Assembly: GCA_963708735.1 (NCBI GenBank)
Contig: CAVPTW010000022.1
Coordinates: 1-64,000, forward strand
Length of the DNA: 64,000 nucleotides
From: JAGPUQ01 sp963708735
Lineage (GTDB): Bacteria > Pseudomonadota > Gammaproteobacteria > Pseudomonadales > Porticoccaceae
Reading direction: 5' to 3'
The translations under genes were made by a program, and so were the position numbers. Of the stretch, positions 28,255-37,297 are shown piece after piece (position 1 is the stretch's first letter; each line of letters starts with the position of its first letter). Below the pieces are notes generated by a model. That model saw only the letters and a list, made by a program, of their open reading frames with translations, was not told the origin of the DNA and ran no database searches.

Positions 28255-29571
28255 TCAGTAATTCTGACCGGAGCAGGTCTTGGTCACGGTGTTGTAATTG
28301 CCGCAGTTGATGGCGGGGTCCTGCCAGTCGGAAGTGATCTTGGCACTTTCCGGCAGATAGTCGGTCCAGGCGTCGCCGGGCACTTCCTTGTCGGTTTTCC
28401 AGACCACTTCGAACTGGCCGTTGGCCTGAATCTCGCCGATCAGCACCGGCTTGGTGATGTGGTGGTTGGGTAGCACCACCGCCGTGCCGCCGGTGAGATT
28501 GGGCACCGACAGGCCATACATCGCCTTGCGTACCGCATCGACATTCGTCGTCTTGGCTTTTTCCACTGCCTTCACCCAGAGGTTGAAGCCGATGTAAGTG
28601 GCTTCCATGGGGTCATTGGTAACGCGCTTGGGATCCTTGATGAAGGTGTGCCACTGTTTGATGAAGGCCGCATTCTCGGGCGTATTGACGCTCATGAAGT
28701 AATTCCAGGCCGCGAGGTGTCCCACCAGAGGCGTGGTGTCGAAGCCGGAGAGCTCTTCTTCACCCACGGAAAAGGCAATCACCGGAATGTTTTCCGCGGA
28801 GATTCCCTGATTGCCCAGCTCCTTGTAGAACGGCACATTGGCATCGCCGTTGATGGTGGAAACCACGGCGGTTTTTTTCCCGGCGGAGCCGAATTTCTTG
28901 ATGTCGGAGACGATGGTCTGCCAGTCGGAATGTCCGAACGGCGTGTAGTTGATCATGATGTCCTCGGCCGCCACCCCTTTGCTCTTGAGATAGGCTTCGA
29001 GAATCTTGTTGGTGGTGCGGGGATAGACGTAGTCGGTGCCGGCGAGCACCCAGCGTTTCACGCCGACGTCCTTCATCAGGTAATCCACCGCCGGAATCGC
29101 CTGCTGGTTGGGCGCGGCGCCGGTGTAGAAGACGTTTTTGGAAGATTCTTCACCTTCGTACTGGACCGGATAAAACAGCAGGCCGTTGGCTTCTTCGATC
29201 ACCGGCAGCACCGATTTGCGGGATACCGAGGTCCAGCAGCCGTAGATCACATCCACTTTCTCTTTTACCAGCAGCTCCTTGGCTTTCTCGGCGAACAGCG
29301 GCCAGTTGGAGGCCGGATCGACCACCACGGCTTCAAGCTTCTTGCCCAGCAGACCGCCCTTTTTGTTCTGCTCGTCGATCAGCATCAGGACGGTGTCCTT
29401 GAGTGTCGTCTCGCTGATGGCCATGGTGCCGGACAGCGAGTGCAGTACACCGACCTTGATGGTGTCGGCAGCGAATGCGGAACCGGCGCTCAAGGCGAGC
29501 GCGGTGGTCAGGATCCGCAGTCCGGTCTTTTTGAATCGGCGTCGGAATCCCGTGCGTGTGGCTTCGTTCAT
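28255..29571 (-). CDS. urtA: Urea ABC transporter substrate-binding protein UrtA
   Basis: A 438-residue periplasmic binding protein. A basic N-terminus and hydrophobic stretch (RILTTALALSAGSAFA) form the signal peptide. The mature protein starts ADTIKVGVLHSLSGTMAISE. Strong UrtA signatures are YGCWTSVSRKSVLPVIEEAN, LLFYPVQYEGEESS, FYTGAAPNQQ and VLAGTDYVYPRTTN. ATG 29571 is preferred, with AGAGGGAG about eight bases upstream; the ATG at 29607 lacks such a site. A sigma-54-like promoter lies upstream, in line with nitrogen control. Confidence 0.96.
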   Translation of the reverse strand: MNEATRTGFRRRFKKTGLRILTTALALSAGSAFAADTIKVGVLHSLSGTMAISETTLKDTVLMLIDEQNKKGGLLGKKLEAVVVDPASNWPLFAEKAKELLVKEKVDVIYGCWTSVSRKSVLPVIEEANGLLFYPVQYEGEESSKNVFYTGAAPNQQAIPAVDYLMKDVGVKRWVLAGTDYVYPRTTNKILEAYLKSKGVAAEDIMINYTPFGHSDWQTIVSDIKKFGSAGKKTAVVSTINGDANVPFYKELGNQGISAENIPVIAFSVGEEELSGFDTTPLVGHLAAWNYFMSVNTPENAAFIKQWHTFIKDPKRVTNDPMEATYIGFNLWVKAVEKAKTTNVDAVRKAMYGLSVPNLTGGTAVVLPNHHITKPVLIGEIQANGQFEVVWKTDKEVPGDAWTDYLPESAKITSDWQDPAINCGNYNTVTKTCSGQNY

Positions 29572-29648
29572 GCTGACTCCCTCTGGCAATGGTTGGGTGT
29601 TGACCACACGCCTCCGGTTTTTATGAGGGCGGGGTCTCCATGTCCAAA

Positions 29649-29664
29649 GGCAGGTTCTATGCCA
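29649..29664 (-). promoter_or_regulatory. Candidate sigma-54 promoter of urtA
   Basis: Minus-strand tggcatagaacctgcc has the invariant GG and GC of -24/-12 promoters ten bases apart and matches TGGCA fully. The -12 part (CTGC) is weaker than TTGC. The start site would be about 65 bases before the urtA ATG. I did not find an obvious NtrC site. Confidence 0.45.
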
Positions 29665-29708
29665 CGGATTTCAGGGCAGTCGTTTTGGTCTGCGCCTGTG
29701 GGTTTGAC

Positions 29709-30338
<630 letters not shown>

Positions 30339-30362
30339 GGTTTCCTCCTTCGCGTGCCGCCG

Positions 30363-31064
30363 TCAGGATCGGAACAGGCGGCTGTACTGGGTTTCGTGGA
30401 GCATGCTGGCCAGCACCTGTCCGGGCAGGCTGATGCCGATGTCAGCGTCGGTCACGGTCCTTGCCCGTTCGATCAGTGCCGGAGCCCGCTCGAGCAGGGC
30501 CACGGCGATGCGCTGTCCCTGGGTCTGTCCCAGCAGCGACAGTTTCAGCGCCGCCGCGATCTGGTTGTCGAGCCAGCTCCACACCAGCCCGGTGGCTGCC
30601 CGGGGGTAGTCGATGTGCCAGTGCGTGCAGGCCAGGGCGTAGGCGGCGAGATAGCTGATCGGCTCGGCGGTGGGCCAGACGACGGCGGCGGGGACCTCGG
30701 TAGCGGCGAGCAGTCGCAACAGCGCGGCACCGCAGTGGCTGTCCTCGCGCCGCAGTTCGGCGGTTTCCCGCAGGGCCAGTGCGATCTCATTCCAGTGGGA
30801 AAGATTCGAGTGGGAAAAGCTCCAGTGTGCGCAACCCGCGGGATCGGCGACCAGCAGGCGCACCAGCAGTGGCAATTCCTGCTGTGCGAAGTTGTGCTCC
30901 AGGATGGCGCGCAGCCAGTCTTCCAGGGCTGCCGGGCTGTCGACCCAGCCCAGTTCCACGGCGCTGGCCAGACCCTGAGACCAGGCGAAGGTGCCGATCG
31001 GGAGCGATGGGCTGGCCAGCCGCAGCAGGTGCAGCAGGGGCGCCAGGGGTTCAGCCGTGGTCAT
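30363..31064 (-). CDS. ureF: Urease accessory protein UreF
   Basis: A 233-residue all-helical protein with the UreF opening LLRLASPSLPIGTFAWSQGL and the C-terminal end HETQYSRLFRS. UreF bridges UreG to the UreD-urease complex and gates GTP hydrolysis. ATG 31064 overlaps the 3' end of ureE by 14 bases, indicating coupled translation; longer in-frame starts lie within ureE. Confidence 0.95.
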   Translation of the reverse strand: MTTAEPLAPLLHLLRLASPSLPIGTFAWSQGLASAVELGWVDSPAALEDWLRAILEHNFAQQELPLLVRLLVADPAGCAHWSFSHSNLSHWNEIALALRETAELRREDSHCGAALLRLLAATEVPAAVVWPTAEPISYLAAYALACTHWHIDYPRAATGLVWSWLDNQIAAALKLSLLGQTQGQRIAVALLERAPALIERARTVTDADIGISLPGQVLASMLHETQYSRLFRS

Positions 31065-31533
31065 GGTCGGGATGCGGGTCGGCGTCGGAATGGCCGTGCC
31101 CATGAAGATGGCCGCCGCGGGCATAGGCGCCATCCTCGGGCGCAAACGGCCGCTCCGCAACCGCGACATCGAGGCCGAGGCCCCGGCACATGGCGTCCAG
31201 CACATGATCGTGCAGATAGCGCAGCCAGCCGGGACCGATCTGCACGGGCACATGGCGGTTGCCCAAGTGGTAGGCGGCGCGCAGCAGGATCGCCGGGTCG
31301 GTATGCGCGGCAGTGGATACGGTTTCCGCGGCGGCCTGGACGCGTACCCTTGGGCCATCCGCGCTGCCCAGTACATCGCCATCGCGCAGCACCGTGCCCC
31401 GCGGCAGGGCGAGCAGCGCCGCGCTGCCGTCGTCCAGCTCTACGCGCTGCCGCGAACGGGAACGTCGCTCGAAGCTCAGGGTGAGCGTCAGGGCGGCGCC
31501 GGCACCGGGCACGATGCGATCGAAGATATCCAT
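31051..31533 (-). CDS. ureE: Urease accessory nickel metallochaperone UreE
   Basis: A 160-residue UreE: N-terminal peptide-binding domain (LTLSFERRSRSRQRVELDDG, LPRGTVLRDGDVL), then the metal-binding domain with AAYHLGNRHVPVQI and YLHDHVLDAM. It ends in a His-rich nickel-binding tail (HLHGHGHSDADPHPDHDHG). It is the first gene of the accessory group. No urease structural genes (ureABC) or ureD lie on either side, so they must be elsewhere. Confidence 0.95.
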   Translation of the reverse strand: MDIFDRIVPGAGAALTLTLSFERRSRSRQRVELDDGSAALLALPRGTVLRDGDVLGSADGPRVRVQAAAETVSTAAHTDPAILLRAAYHLGNRHVPVQIGPGWLRYLHDHVLDAMCRGLGLDVAVAERPFAPEDGAYARGGHLHGHGHSDADPHPDHDHG

Positions 31534-31617
31534 GGCGGGAGTTTAGCAAGCGCCGCGCCAGCCGGGGGTCGGTTGGTTCGGAGCGGAGGATATCGCTGCT
31601 TCGCCGCGCGCGATGGA

Positions 31618-32499
31618 TCAGCGGCGATCCGTGGCGATGATGTTGGCGCGGGCCGGTTTCGCGTTGCCTGGTGCGACCTTGGCGGCGTCGGCAAAGGCGT
31701 GGAGTATCGCCATGATGCGTGCCTGGGTCGGCGCCGTGACAATCGCCATGCCCGGCTTGATGCCGATCTCGGAGGCCGCAAAGGCTTTCATGGTGTTGCA
31801 GATCTGGCCGTCGAGACGCACGCCGATGCCCTCGAGACCGACCGCGCAACCGACCAGGCCGAACATTTCCAGGGTCAGTTCGCAGGCGGTGATCAGAAAC
31901 AGCACTTCGTGCCCGGGCCAGGCGGCGCGGGCCGCGATCATCTGCTCGCCGATGTAGTGGACGGTGGTGATGAACAGCGGAATGACGCGCACGTCCGGCA
32001 GGCTGTGTACCGCTTTGCCGATGAAACATTGCCCGCACACCGGGCTGTCCTGAGCGTGGCTGCAGCGATCCGTGAAGCGTCCTTCCGGGCACTCGAAAGG
32101 CTTGTGGCAGTAGGAGAAGCCCACCACCAGCACCGCGTTCGGCTGCTCCAGGCGGCGCACGAAATCCGCGACATCGGTGATGCCATAGAGGAAAAAATCG
32201 CCATCGCGACCGTAGGCCCGGCCGCGCAGCAGGTTTTTCAGCAGGCCGACGCCGTGACGCAGGGGATGGCGCCAGAAATAGCGGCGGAGCTTGCCGGAGT
32301 GGTCGTGGCGGTGCAGGTAGGAGAGGGATTTCCAGGCCAGGAAGCGGCGCGTGTTGGGGCGAATCCCGGGCAGATTCGGGTTCTTCCGGAAGGTCTTCAG
32401 GGGCAACTGCCCGGCGAGCTCGGCCGCGCGCGCATCCCAGGCCTGCTCGGCCTGTGACCAGGTGTCGTAGCCTTGCCAGAACTTGACGGGATCGCTCAT
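31618..32499 (-). CDS. Conserved protein with a five-Cys cluster, unknown function
   Basis: A 293-residue protein I cannot assign. Residues 1-100 are basic and helical. The centre (125-165) has Cys at 131, 137, 146, 155 and 158 within GFSYCHKPFECPEGRFTDRC and CGQCFIGKAV, suggesting a zinc site or Fe-S centre. The C-terminal half is alternating beta/alpha (VLFLITACELTLEMFGLVGC, GMAIVTAPTQARIMAIL), Rossmann-like. Start ATG 32499 gives MSDPVKFWQGYDTW. It lies between ureE and the RIO kinase on the same strand, 107 bases after the kinase, with no obvious functional link. Confidence 0.7.
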   Translation of the reverse strand: MSDPVKFWQGYDTWSQAEQAWDARAAELAGQLPLKTFRKNPNLPGIRPNTRRFLAWKSLSYLHRHDHSGKLRRYFWRHPLRHGVGLLKNLLRGRAYGRDGDFFLYGITDVADFVRRLEQPNAVLVVGFSYCHKPFECPEGRFTDRCSHAQDSPVCGQCFIGKAVHSLPDVRVIPLFITTVHYIGEQMIAARAAWPGHEVLFLITACELTLEMFGLVGCAVGLEGIGVRLDGQICNTMKAFAASEIGIKPGMAIVTAPTQARIMAILHAFADAAKVAPGNAKPARANIIATDRR

Positions 32500-32606
32500 C
32501 GCCAGCTTTTTTTCGGATTGCCGCCGCCACTTTTCAGCGACGTCGGCCGGACGGCGGAGACCCCGATGATACCCCTGTGGACGGTAGAGTCCATCCCGCC
32601 GGCGCG

Positions 32607-33470
32607 TTATTCGACCGCGCCGCGCTCGGCGTCTTCCCGACCGCGCTGACGAATCTCGGCTTCCTTGCGGGCTTCCTCGATCTGGAGCATGACCGCGTCC
32701 ACGTCGGCGGGAGTGTCGTCGTGCGCGAAAATGCCGGTGAGCGTCATGCCGGGTTTCAGGCTGTTGTTCTTGAAGTGATCCCAGATTTCGTGGGCGTACT
32801 CGGTGGCGAGCAACTCCGGGGCGAAGCGGCCACAGTAGGCCCGGATGTTGTTCACGTCGCGTTCCAGCATCCGGAACGCGTTGTTGTTGCCGGCGGCGTT
32901 CACGGCCTGGGGCAGATCGATGATGACCAGGCCGTCGCGACCGACCAGCACGTTGAATTCGGACAGGTCGCCGTGGATCAAGCCGATGCACAGCATGCGC
33001 ACGATCTGATCCATCAGGAAGCCGTGCCATGCGCGCGCTTCTTCCGCGCCGGGTTCGACATCGTTGAGGCGGGGCGCGGCGTTGCCCTCGGCGTCGGCCA
33101 CCATCTCCATGAGCAGCACGCCGTCGACGTAGCCGTGGGGCTTGGGGACGCGCACGCCGGCGGCGTCGAGCCGATAGAGGGCGTCCACCTCGGCATTTTT
33201 CCACGCCGCCTGCTCGACGTTGCGGCCGTGCTTGCTGCGCTTGCCCATGGCGCGCTGGTCGCGACTGTTGCGGGTTTTGCGCCCTTCCTGATATTCCGCC
33301 AGCTTGTGGAAGCTGCGCTGTTCGAGGGCTTTGTACACCTTGGCACAGCGGATCTGGTTGCCGCATTGCACCAGATAGACCGATGCCTCCTTGCCGCTCT
33401 TGAGGGGCCGGATCACGTCATCGACGATGCCATCATCGATCAGGGGCTGAAGACCTTTTGGGATTTTCAT
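32607..33470 (-). CDS. RIO1-family serine/threonine protein kinase
   Basis: A 287-residue atypical kinase. It has a RIO P-loop-like LKSGKEASVYLV (23-34) and the ATP-binding Lys in RCAKVYKALEQRSF. The catalytic loop is IHGDLSEFNVL (165-175), and the metal-binding Asp is in VIIDLPQAVN (185). The long flexible segment KTRNSRDQRAMGKRSKHGR is typical of RIO1 proteins. The Pseudomonas homologue (PA4780 type) is a proteobacterial RIO kinase of unclear target, possibly ribosome-related. The first bases upstream are a 13-bp tandem array. Confidence 0.92.
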   Translation of the reverse strand: MKIPKGLQPLIDDGIVDDVIRPLKSGKEASVYLVQCGNQIRCAKVYKALEQRSFHKLAEYQEGRKTRNSRDQRAMGKRSKHGRNVEQAAWKNAEVDALYRLDAAGVRVPKPHGYVDGVLLMEMVADAEGNAAPRLNDVEPGAEEARAWHGFLMDQIVRMLCIGLIHGDLSEFNVLVGRDGLVIIDLPQAVNAAGNNNAFRMLERDVNNIRAYCGRFAPELLATEYAHEIWDHFKNNSLKPGMTLTGIFAHDDTPADVDAVMLQIEEARKEAEIRQRGREDAERGAVE

Positions 33471-33492
33471 CGAGAGATGGTCAGCGCGTCCT

Positions 33493-33593
33493 GGTTGTCA
33501 GTCTGGGTTGTCAGTCTTGGTTGCGGTAGCAGGTTGCGATCCTTGGTTGCGGTAGGTTGCTGCGGCAGCTTGCTGCACCGGGTTGCTGCGGGA
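33493..33593. repeat. Degenerate 13-bp tandem array upstream of the RIO kinase
   Basis: About eight units of 13 bases (one of 10), starting ggttgtcagtctg, ggttgtcagtctt, ggttgcggtagca, and continuing as ggttgctgcggga-type copies. Homogeneous pairs at the left and progressive divergence suggest repeated slippage. It begins 22 bases before the kinase ATG, within its 5' leader. Confidence 0.8.
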
Positions 33594-33743
33594 CGGGGCC
33601 ATGGCACCGGGTTGTCCGCGCCAATTTTGGTTCGGCGGTATCCGCGCGGCGGGTGTGAGTGTACAGGGTTACGCCTGCCGGCTGGATGTTGACCATGTTC
33701 GCACGGTGCCACGCGCCACGGCGCAGCTTGTCTCGGCAGGTTC

Positions 33744-33773
33744 GTTGACATGTCAACCAGTTGCCCGTAGGGT
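33744..33773 (+). promoter_or_regulatory. Palindromic operator overlapping the -35 of the efflux gene
   Basis: The perfect 14-bp palindrome gttgacatgtcaac (33744-33757) contains TTGACA at 33745-33750. A weak -10, tagggt, follows after 17 bases. Two sister palindromes with the same GTTGA-N4-TCAAC pattern occur before the hlyD-like gene. The site is a likely target of the MarR-type regulator at 36782. Confidence 0.65.
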
Positions 33774-33872
33774 GCTGGGCCTGACTCAGAACCCGCCGTC
33801 AACCCCGTTCAAGGAGCCGTGCCCGGAGCCGGCCCGATAGTCCGGGCAGCGGCGCCTGCGGTAGCCCCGATC

Positions 33873-35438
33873 ATGACAGCAACGACTGCCATTCCCGCCC
33901 CCGCCATGCCGGTGACCCGGCTCCCGCTGATGCTGACGGCCATCGCCATCACGGCGGCGAATTTCATGAACGTGCTGGACCTGACCATTGCGGTGGTCGC
34001 GGTGCCGTCCATCTCCGGCACCATCGGCGCCTCGCCGTCCCAGGGCGCCTGGATCCTGACTTCCTACAGTATCTGCCTTGCGGTTGTCCTGCCGCTCAAT
34101 GCCTGGGTGTGTAAACGCTACGGTGAAGTGCGTGTTTTTTCGCTGTCGGTGGTGATGTTCGCGCTGACGTCGATGGCCTGTGGCATGAGTCGCCACATGG
34201 AAACGCTGGTGTTTTTCCGCGCCATTCAGGGTCTGTCCAGCGGCTTTATCGTGCCCTTGTCGCAAACCCTGCTGCTGCGTATTTTTCCGCCGCACAAGCA
34301 TGGCTCCGCGATTGGTCTGTGGAGCATCGCTTCCACCATCGCACCGGTGCTGGGCCCGATCCTGGGCGGTTTCATCACCGATAACCTGGGTTGGCCCTGG
34401 ATTTTCTACATCAATGTCCCCATTGGCTGTGTGGCCGCCTGGCTGGTCTGGACCAGCATCCATCACATCGAAACCCAGACCAAAAGAATTCCGGTCGATG
34501 GCGTCGGTATGGTGCTGCTGGCGATCACCGTGCTGGCGTTTCAACTGGTGATGGACAAGGGCCACGAGTGGGACTGGTTCGGTTCGCCGGGCATCCGCCT
34601 GCTGACGAGCATCTCGGTGATCGCGCTGATCGGCTATGTGGTCTGGGAGCGCCGCGAGCCACACCCCATCATCGACTACGGCCTGTTCCGCATTCCCGTG
34701 TTCCTGATCGCCTCGGTGATGGGGGTGATCTTCAACCTGACGTACTTTGCCAGCACTGTGCTCTATCCGATCTGGATGCAATCGGTACTGGGCTACACGG
34801 CGACCCTTTCCGGTCTGGTCATGGCCGGCACCAGCGTGTTGCCGATCGTCGGGATGATGCTGGTGGGAAAAAACATCGCCAAGTTGAATCTGCGCTATCT
34901 GGTGGTATCCGGCAGTCTCGTCACCATGCTGGCCATTTATCTGCAAGCGCAATCGACCACGGATACCGCCTTTGCGCAGATGCTGCAGGCGCGGGTGGTC
35001 ATGGGCATCGGCTTCACACTGATGTTTCCGCCGTTGATGGTGATCTCGTTGGGTTCGGTGTCGGCGGACAGAACCGTGGGAGCGGCGAGTTTCTTCAATT
35101 TTTTCCGCAATATCGCCACCAGTGTCGGCATTGCGGCCGGCATGAGTCTGTGGCAGAGCCGCACCGCCTTTCATCGTCTGCGGCTGGTCGAGGGACTCAA
35201 CCCCGATACGCCGGGCAAGGAGCAGGCGTTCGCGCCGATTCAGCAACTGGTCGAGGGCAGCCCGGATGCCATGTGGGCCCTGGTCGACAATCTCGCCACG
35301 GCGCAGGCATCGACCATGGGGATCAGTGACACCTTCATGATCTGCATGTTCGCGGTGATTCCCGTGATTCTGTTGAGCGCCTTCATTCCGGCCCGTCTGG
35401 CGCCGCGCCCCGGGACTCACGTTGCTGCCGGCGAGTGA
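33873..35438 (+). CDS. DHA2-family multidrug efflux MFS transporter (EmrB/QacA type)
   Basis: A 521-residue, 14-helix drug:H+ antiporter. It starts MTATTAIPAPAMPVTRLPLM; the in-frame ATG at 33819 only adds an Ala/Pro-rich stretch. The DHA2 motif NFMNVLDLTIAVVAVPSISG is at helix 1. Motif C is IAPVLGPILGGFITDNLGWP, and WIFYINVPIG follows. It is the first gene of an emrB-emrA-marR order (118 bases to the membrane-fusion protein). With the HlyD-type partner and an outer-membrane TolC-like protein, not present here, it would expel hydrophobic compounds. Confidence 0.92.
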   Translation: MTATTAIPAPAMPVTRLPLMLTAIAITAANFMNVLDLTIAVVAVPSISGTIGASPSQGAWILTSYSICLAVVLPLNAWVCKRYGEVRVFSLSVVMFALTSMACGMSRHMETLVFFRAIQGLSSGFIVPLSQTLLLRIFPPHKHGSAIGLWSIASTIAPVLGPILGGFITDNLGWPWIFYINVPIGCVAAWLVWTSIHHIETQTKRIPVDGVGMVLLAITVLAFQLVMDKGHEWDWFGSPGIRLLTSISVIALIGYVVWERREPHPIIDYGLFRIPVFLIASVMGVIFNLTYFASTVLYPIWMQSVLGYTATLSGLVMAGTSVLPIVGMMLVGKNIAKLNLRYLVVSGSLVTMLAIYLQAQSTTDTAFAQMLQARVVMGIGFTLMFPPLMVISLGSVSADRTVGAASFFNFFRNIATSVGIAAGMSLWQSRTAFHRLRLVEGLNPDTPGKEQAFAPIQQLVEGSPDAMWALVDNLATAQASTMGISDTFMICMFAVIPVILLSAFIPARLAPRPGTHVAAGE

Positions 35439-35471
35439 TCCGGCGGTGCAATGGCGCGGCAGGTCAATATG

Positions 35472-35515
35472 GTTGACTAGTCAACGTTGATATATCAACA
35501 GAATCCTTTTATCCT
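35472..35515 (+). promoter_or_regulatory. Two adjacent operator palindromes and promoter of hlyD-marR
   Basis: Perfect palindromes gttgactagtcaac (35472-35485) and gttgatatatcaac (35486-35499) abut with no gap. TTGATA (35487-35492) is followed after 17 bases by tatcct (35510-35515), a fair sigma-70 promoter. Bound repressor would cover the -35. Both share GTTGA-N4-TCAAC with the site at 33744. Confidence 0.7.
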
Positions 35516-35556
35516 TCGCCAAGACCCTTCTCACCACTGGAACCCGGATCCTGTCC

Positions 35557-36723
35557 ATGCGTCGCTCTGTAAGTCTGTTCATCGTGATTGCCGTGCTCGC
35601 CGCCCTCGGTTACGGCGTGAGCAGCTATCTCGGCAAACGCAAGTTTGTCGAAACCGATAACGCCTATACCACCGGGGATATCATCAACATCGGATCCCAG
35701 CTCGACGACGTGGTGCTCTGGCTGGGGGCCGAGGAGGGCGACTATGTCGAACAGGGCCAGGAGCTGATCCGCCTCGACGGCGGCACACCCAAAAACCGGC
35801 TGGCGCGCGCCCAGAGCGACCTCGCCCGCACTGTGCAGGATGTGGCGGCGCTCAAGCAGTTGGCGCGCCGCAAGGCTGCGGAAGTGCGGGAAGCAGAAGT
35901 CCACTACATGCTGGCGCGCAACGAAGCGGAACGCCGCAACAAGCTTGCCGAGCGCGGCATGATTTCCAAGGAGGAGCGCGACGTGTCGATGCTGCGCATG
36001 GACGCGGCCAAGGCGGCGCTGGAGACGGCCCAGCAGGAGCTCATCGAAGCGCGTATCAACGCCGGCGCCATGCCCATCGCGGAGCACCCCAGGGTGCTGA
36101 CCGCCGGCGCCCTGGCGCGCGACATGTATTCCATGGTCAACAAGAGCCGGATCGTGGCGCCCGTAGCAGGCCACATTGCCAAACGTTTTGTCTCCGCCGG
36201 CGACGTGATCAAGGCCGGTCGACCGCTGCTGCAACTGGTACAGCTGGATAGAGTCTGGGTGGAGGCAAATTTCAAGGAAACCCAGTTGCGCAATCTGCGC
36301 ATTGGACAGCCCGCGAAAATCGTGTCGGATCTGTACGGCGATGAAGTCGTTTACGAAGGTACCGTGATCGGCACCGGCACCGGCACCGGCGCGGCGTTTT
36401 CGCTGCTGCCGGCCCAGAATGCCACCGGCAACTGGCTCAAGATCGTGCAGCGCGTGCCCGTGCGCATAGAGCTCAAGGGAGACTTGATCAAGTCGCATCC
36501 GCTGCCGCTGGGTACTTCGCTTGCGGTCACCATCGACACCAGTAATCGCGACGGCCCGCGCTTGACGATGGCGCCCAGCCCCAGACCGGTCGACGTAACG
36601 GCGACGTACGGTTACTGGCGCGAAGGTGGCAAGGAAATGGTCGCGCGCATCATTGCGGAAAATCTGCCGACCGCCACGACGACGGAGGAGACGCCGCGAA
36701 CGCTCTCATCCCCGGGCCATTGA
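35557..36723 (+). CDS. HlyD/EmrA-family membrane-fusion protein
   Basis: A 388-residue periplasmic adaptor with one N-terminal membrane helix (LFIVIAVLAALGYGV). It has split lipoyl halves (VETDNAYTTGDIINIGSQL; and SRIVAPVAGHIAKRFVSAGD), a helical hairpin (about 95-170, KQLARRKAAEVREAEVHYML) and a beta-barrel domain (QLDRVWVEANFKETQLRNL). The layout is EmrA-like and pairs with the DHA2 transporter upstream. It has its own promoter and operators, and the marR gene follows after 58 bases. Confidence 0.92.
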   Translation: MRRSVSLFIVIAVLAALGYGVSSYLGKRKFVETDNAYTTGDIINIGSQLDDVVLWLGAEEGDYVEQGQELIRLDGGTPKNRLARAQSDLARTVQDVAALKQLARRKAAEVREAEVHYMLARNEAERRNKLAERGMISKEERDVSMLRMDAAKAALETAQQELIEARINAGAMPIAEHPRVLTAGALARDMYSMVNKSRIVAPVAGHIAKRFVSAGDVIKAGRPLLQLVQLDRVWVEANFKETQLRNLRIGQPAKIVSDLYGDEVVYEGTVIGTGTGTGAAFSLLPAQNATGNWLKIVQRVPVRIELKGDLIKSHPLPLGTSLAVTIDTSNRDGPRLTMAPSPRPVDVTATYGYWREGGKEMVARIIAENLPTATTTEETPRTLSSPGH

Positions 36724-36781
36724 TGACCGATCCCGGGGCTCTGGCCGCCGTGATTCAGGGAGACCGTCAGCGGGATATTCC

Positions 36782-37297
36782 ATGATTGATCTGGCCAATA
36801 ATCTGGTGCGCTGCATCGGCACGCTCAGCCGCAACATGATTCGCGCGCTGGATATCGAGATGGCGCCCCTCGGCATGGGCTCCGGTCGCTTCTCCTATCT
36901 TTTCATGCTGTATATCAGTGAAGGCGTTACCCAGCAGGAGATGGCGGTGCGCCTGCAGGCCGACAAGGCGGCGGTGGCGCGCACCCTGGCACAACTCGAA
37001 GAACAGGGTTATGTCCGGCGCGACAGCGATCCCCGTGACGGGCGCGTCACCCGGGTGTACCTGACCGACAAATCCCGCGCCTTGCGCGGTCACCTCGAAG
37101 ATGCCGTGGACAGGGTGATCACGCAGTTGCAGGCGACACTGGACCCTACGCAGCAAGCGGCGATCCGGGACATCCTGCAACGCATGGCGGAGTCGCTTGC
37201 GGCTGGCTACGAGGGGATCAATGGGGGCAGCAGTGCTGGCGCAAACGCCGGCAGTCCCCCGGGCCGCAAGGGCGCAGAGTCTCCGCGGCGGGGGTGA
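36782..37297 (+). CDS. MarR-family transcriptional regulator
   Basis: A 171-residue winged-helix repressor starting MIDLANNLVRCIGTLSRN. The recognition helix region is GVTQQEMAVRLQADKAAVARTLAQLEEQGYVRR, and the wing is DPRDGRVTRVYLTDK with the conserved DxR. It closes the efflux operon and probably represses both upstream promoters through the GTTGA-N4-TCAAC palindromes, released by an effluxed ligand. Its stop is directly followed by the stop of the convergent gene with no spacing. Confidence 0.92.
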   Translation: MIDLANNLVRCIGTLSRNMIRALDIEMAPLGMGSGRFSYLFMLYISEGVTQQEMAVRLQADKAAVARTLAQLEEQGYVRRDSDPRDGRVTRVYLTDKSRALRGHLEDAVDRVITQLQATLDPTQQAAIRDILQRMAESLAAGYEGINGGSSAGANAGSPPGRKGAESPRRG

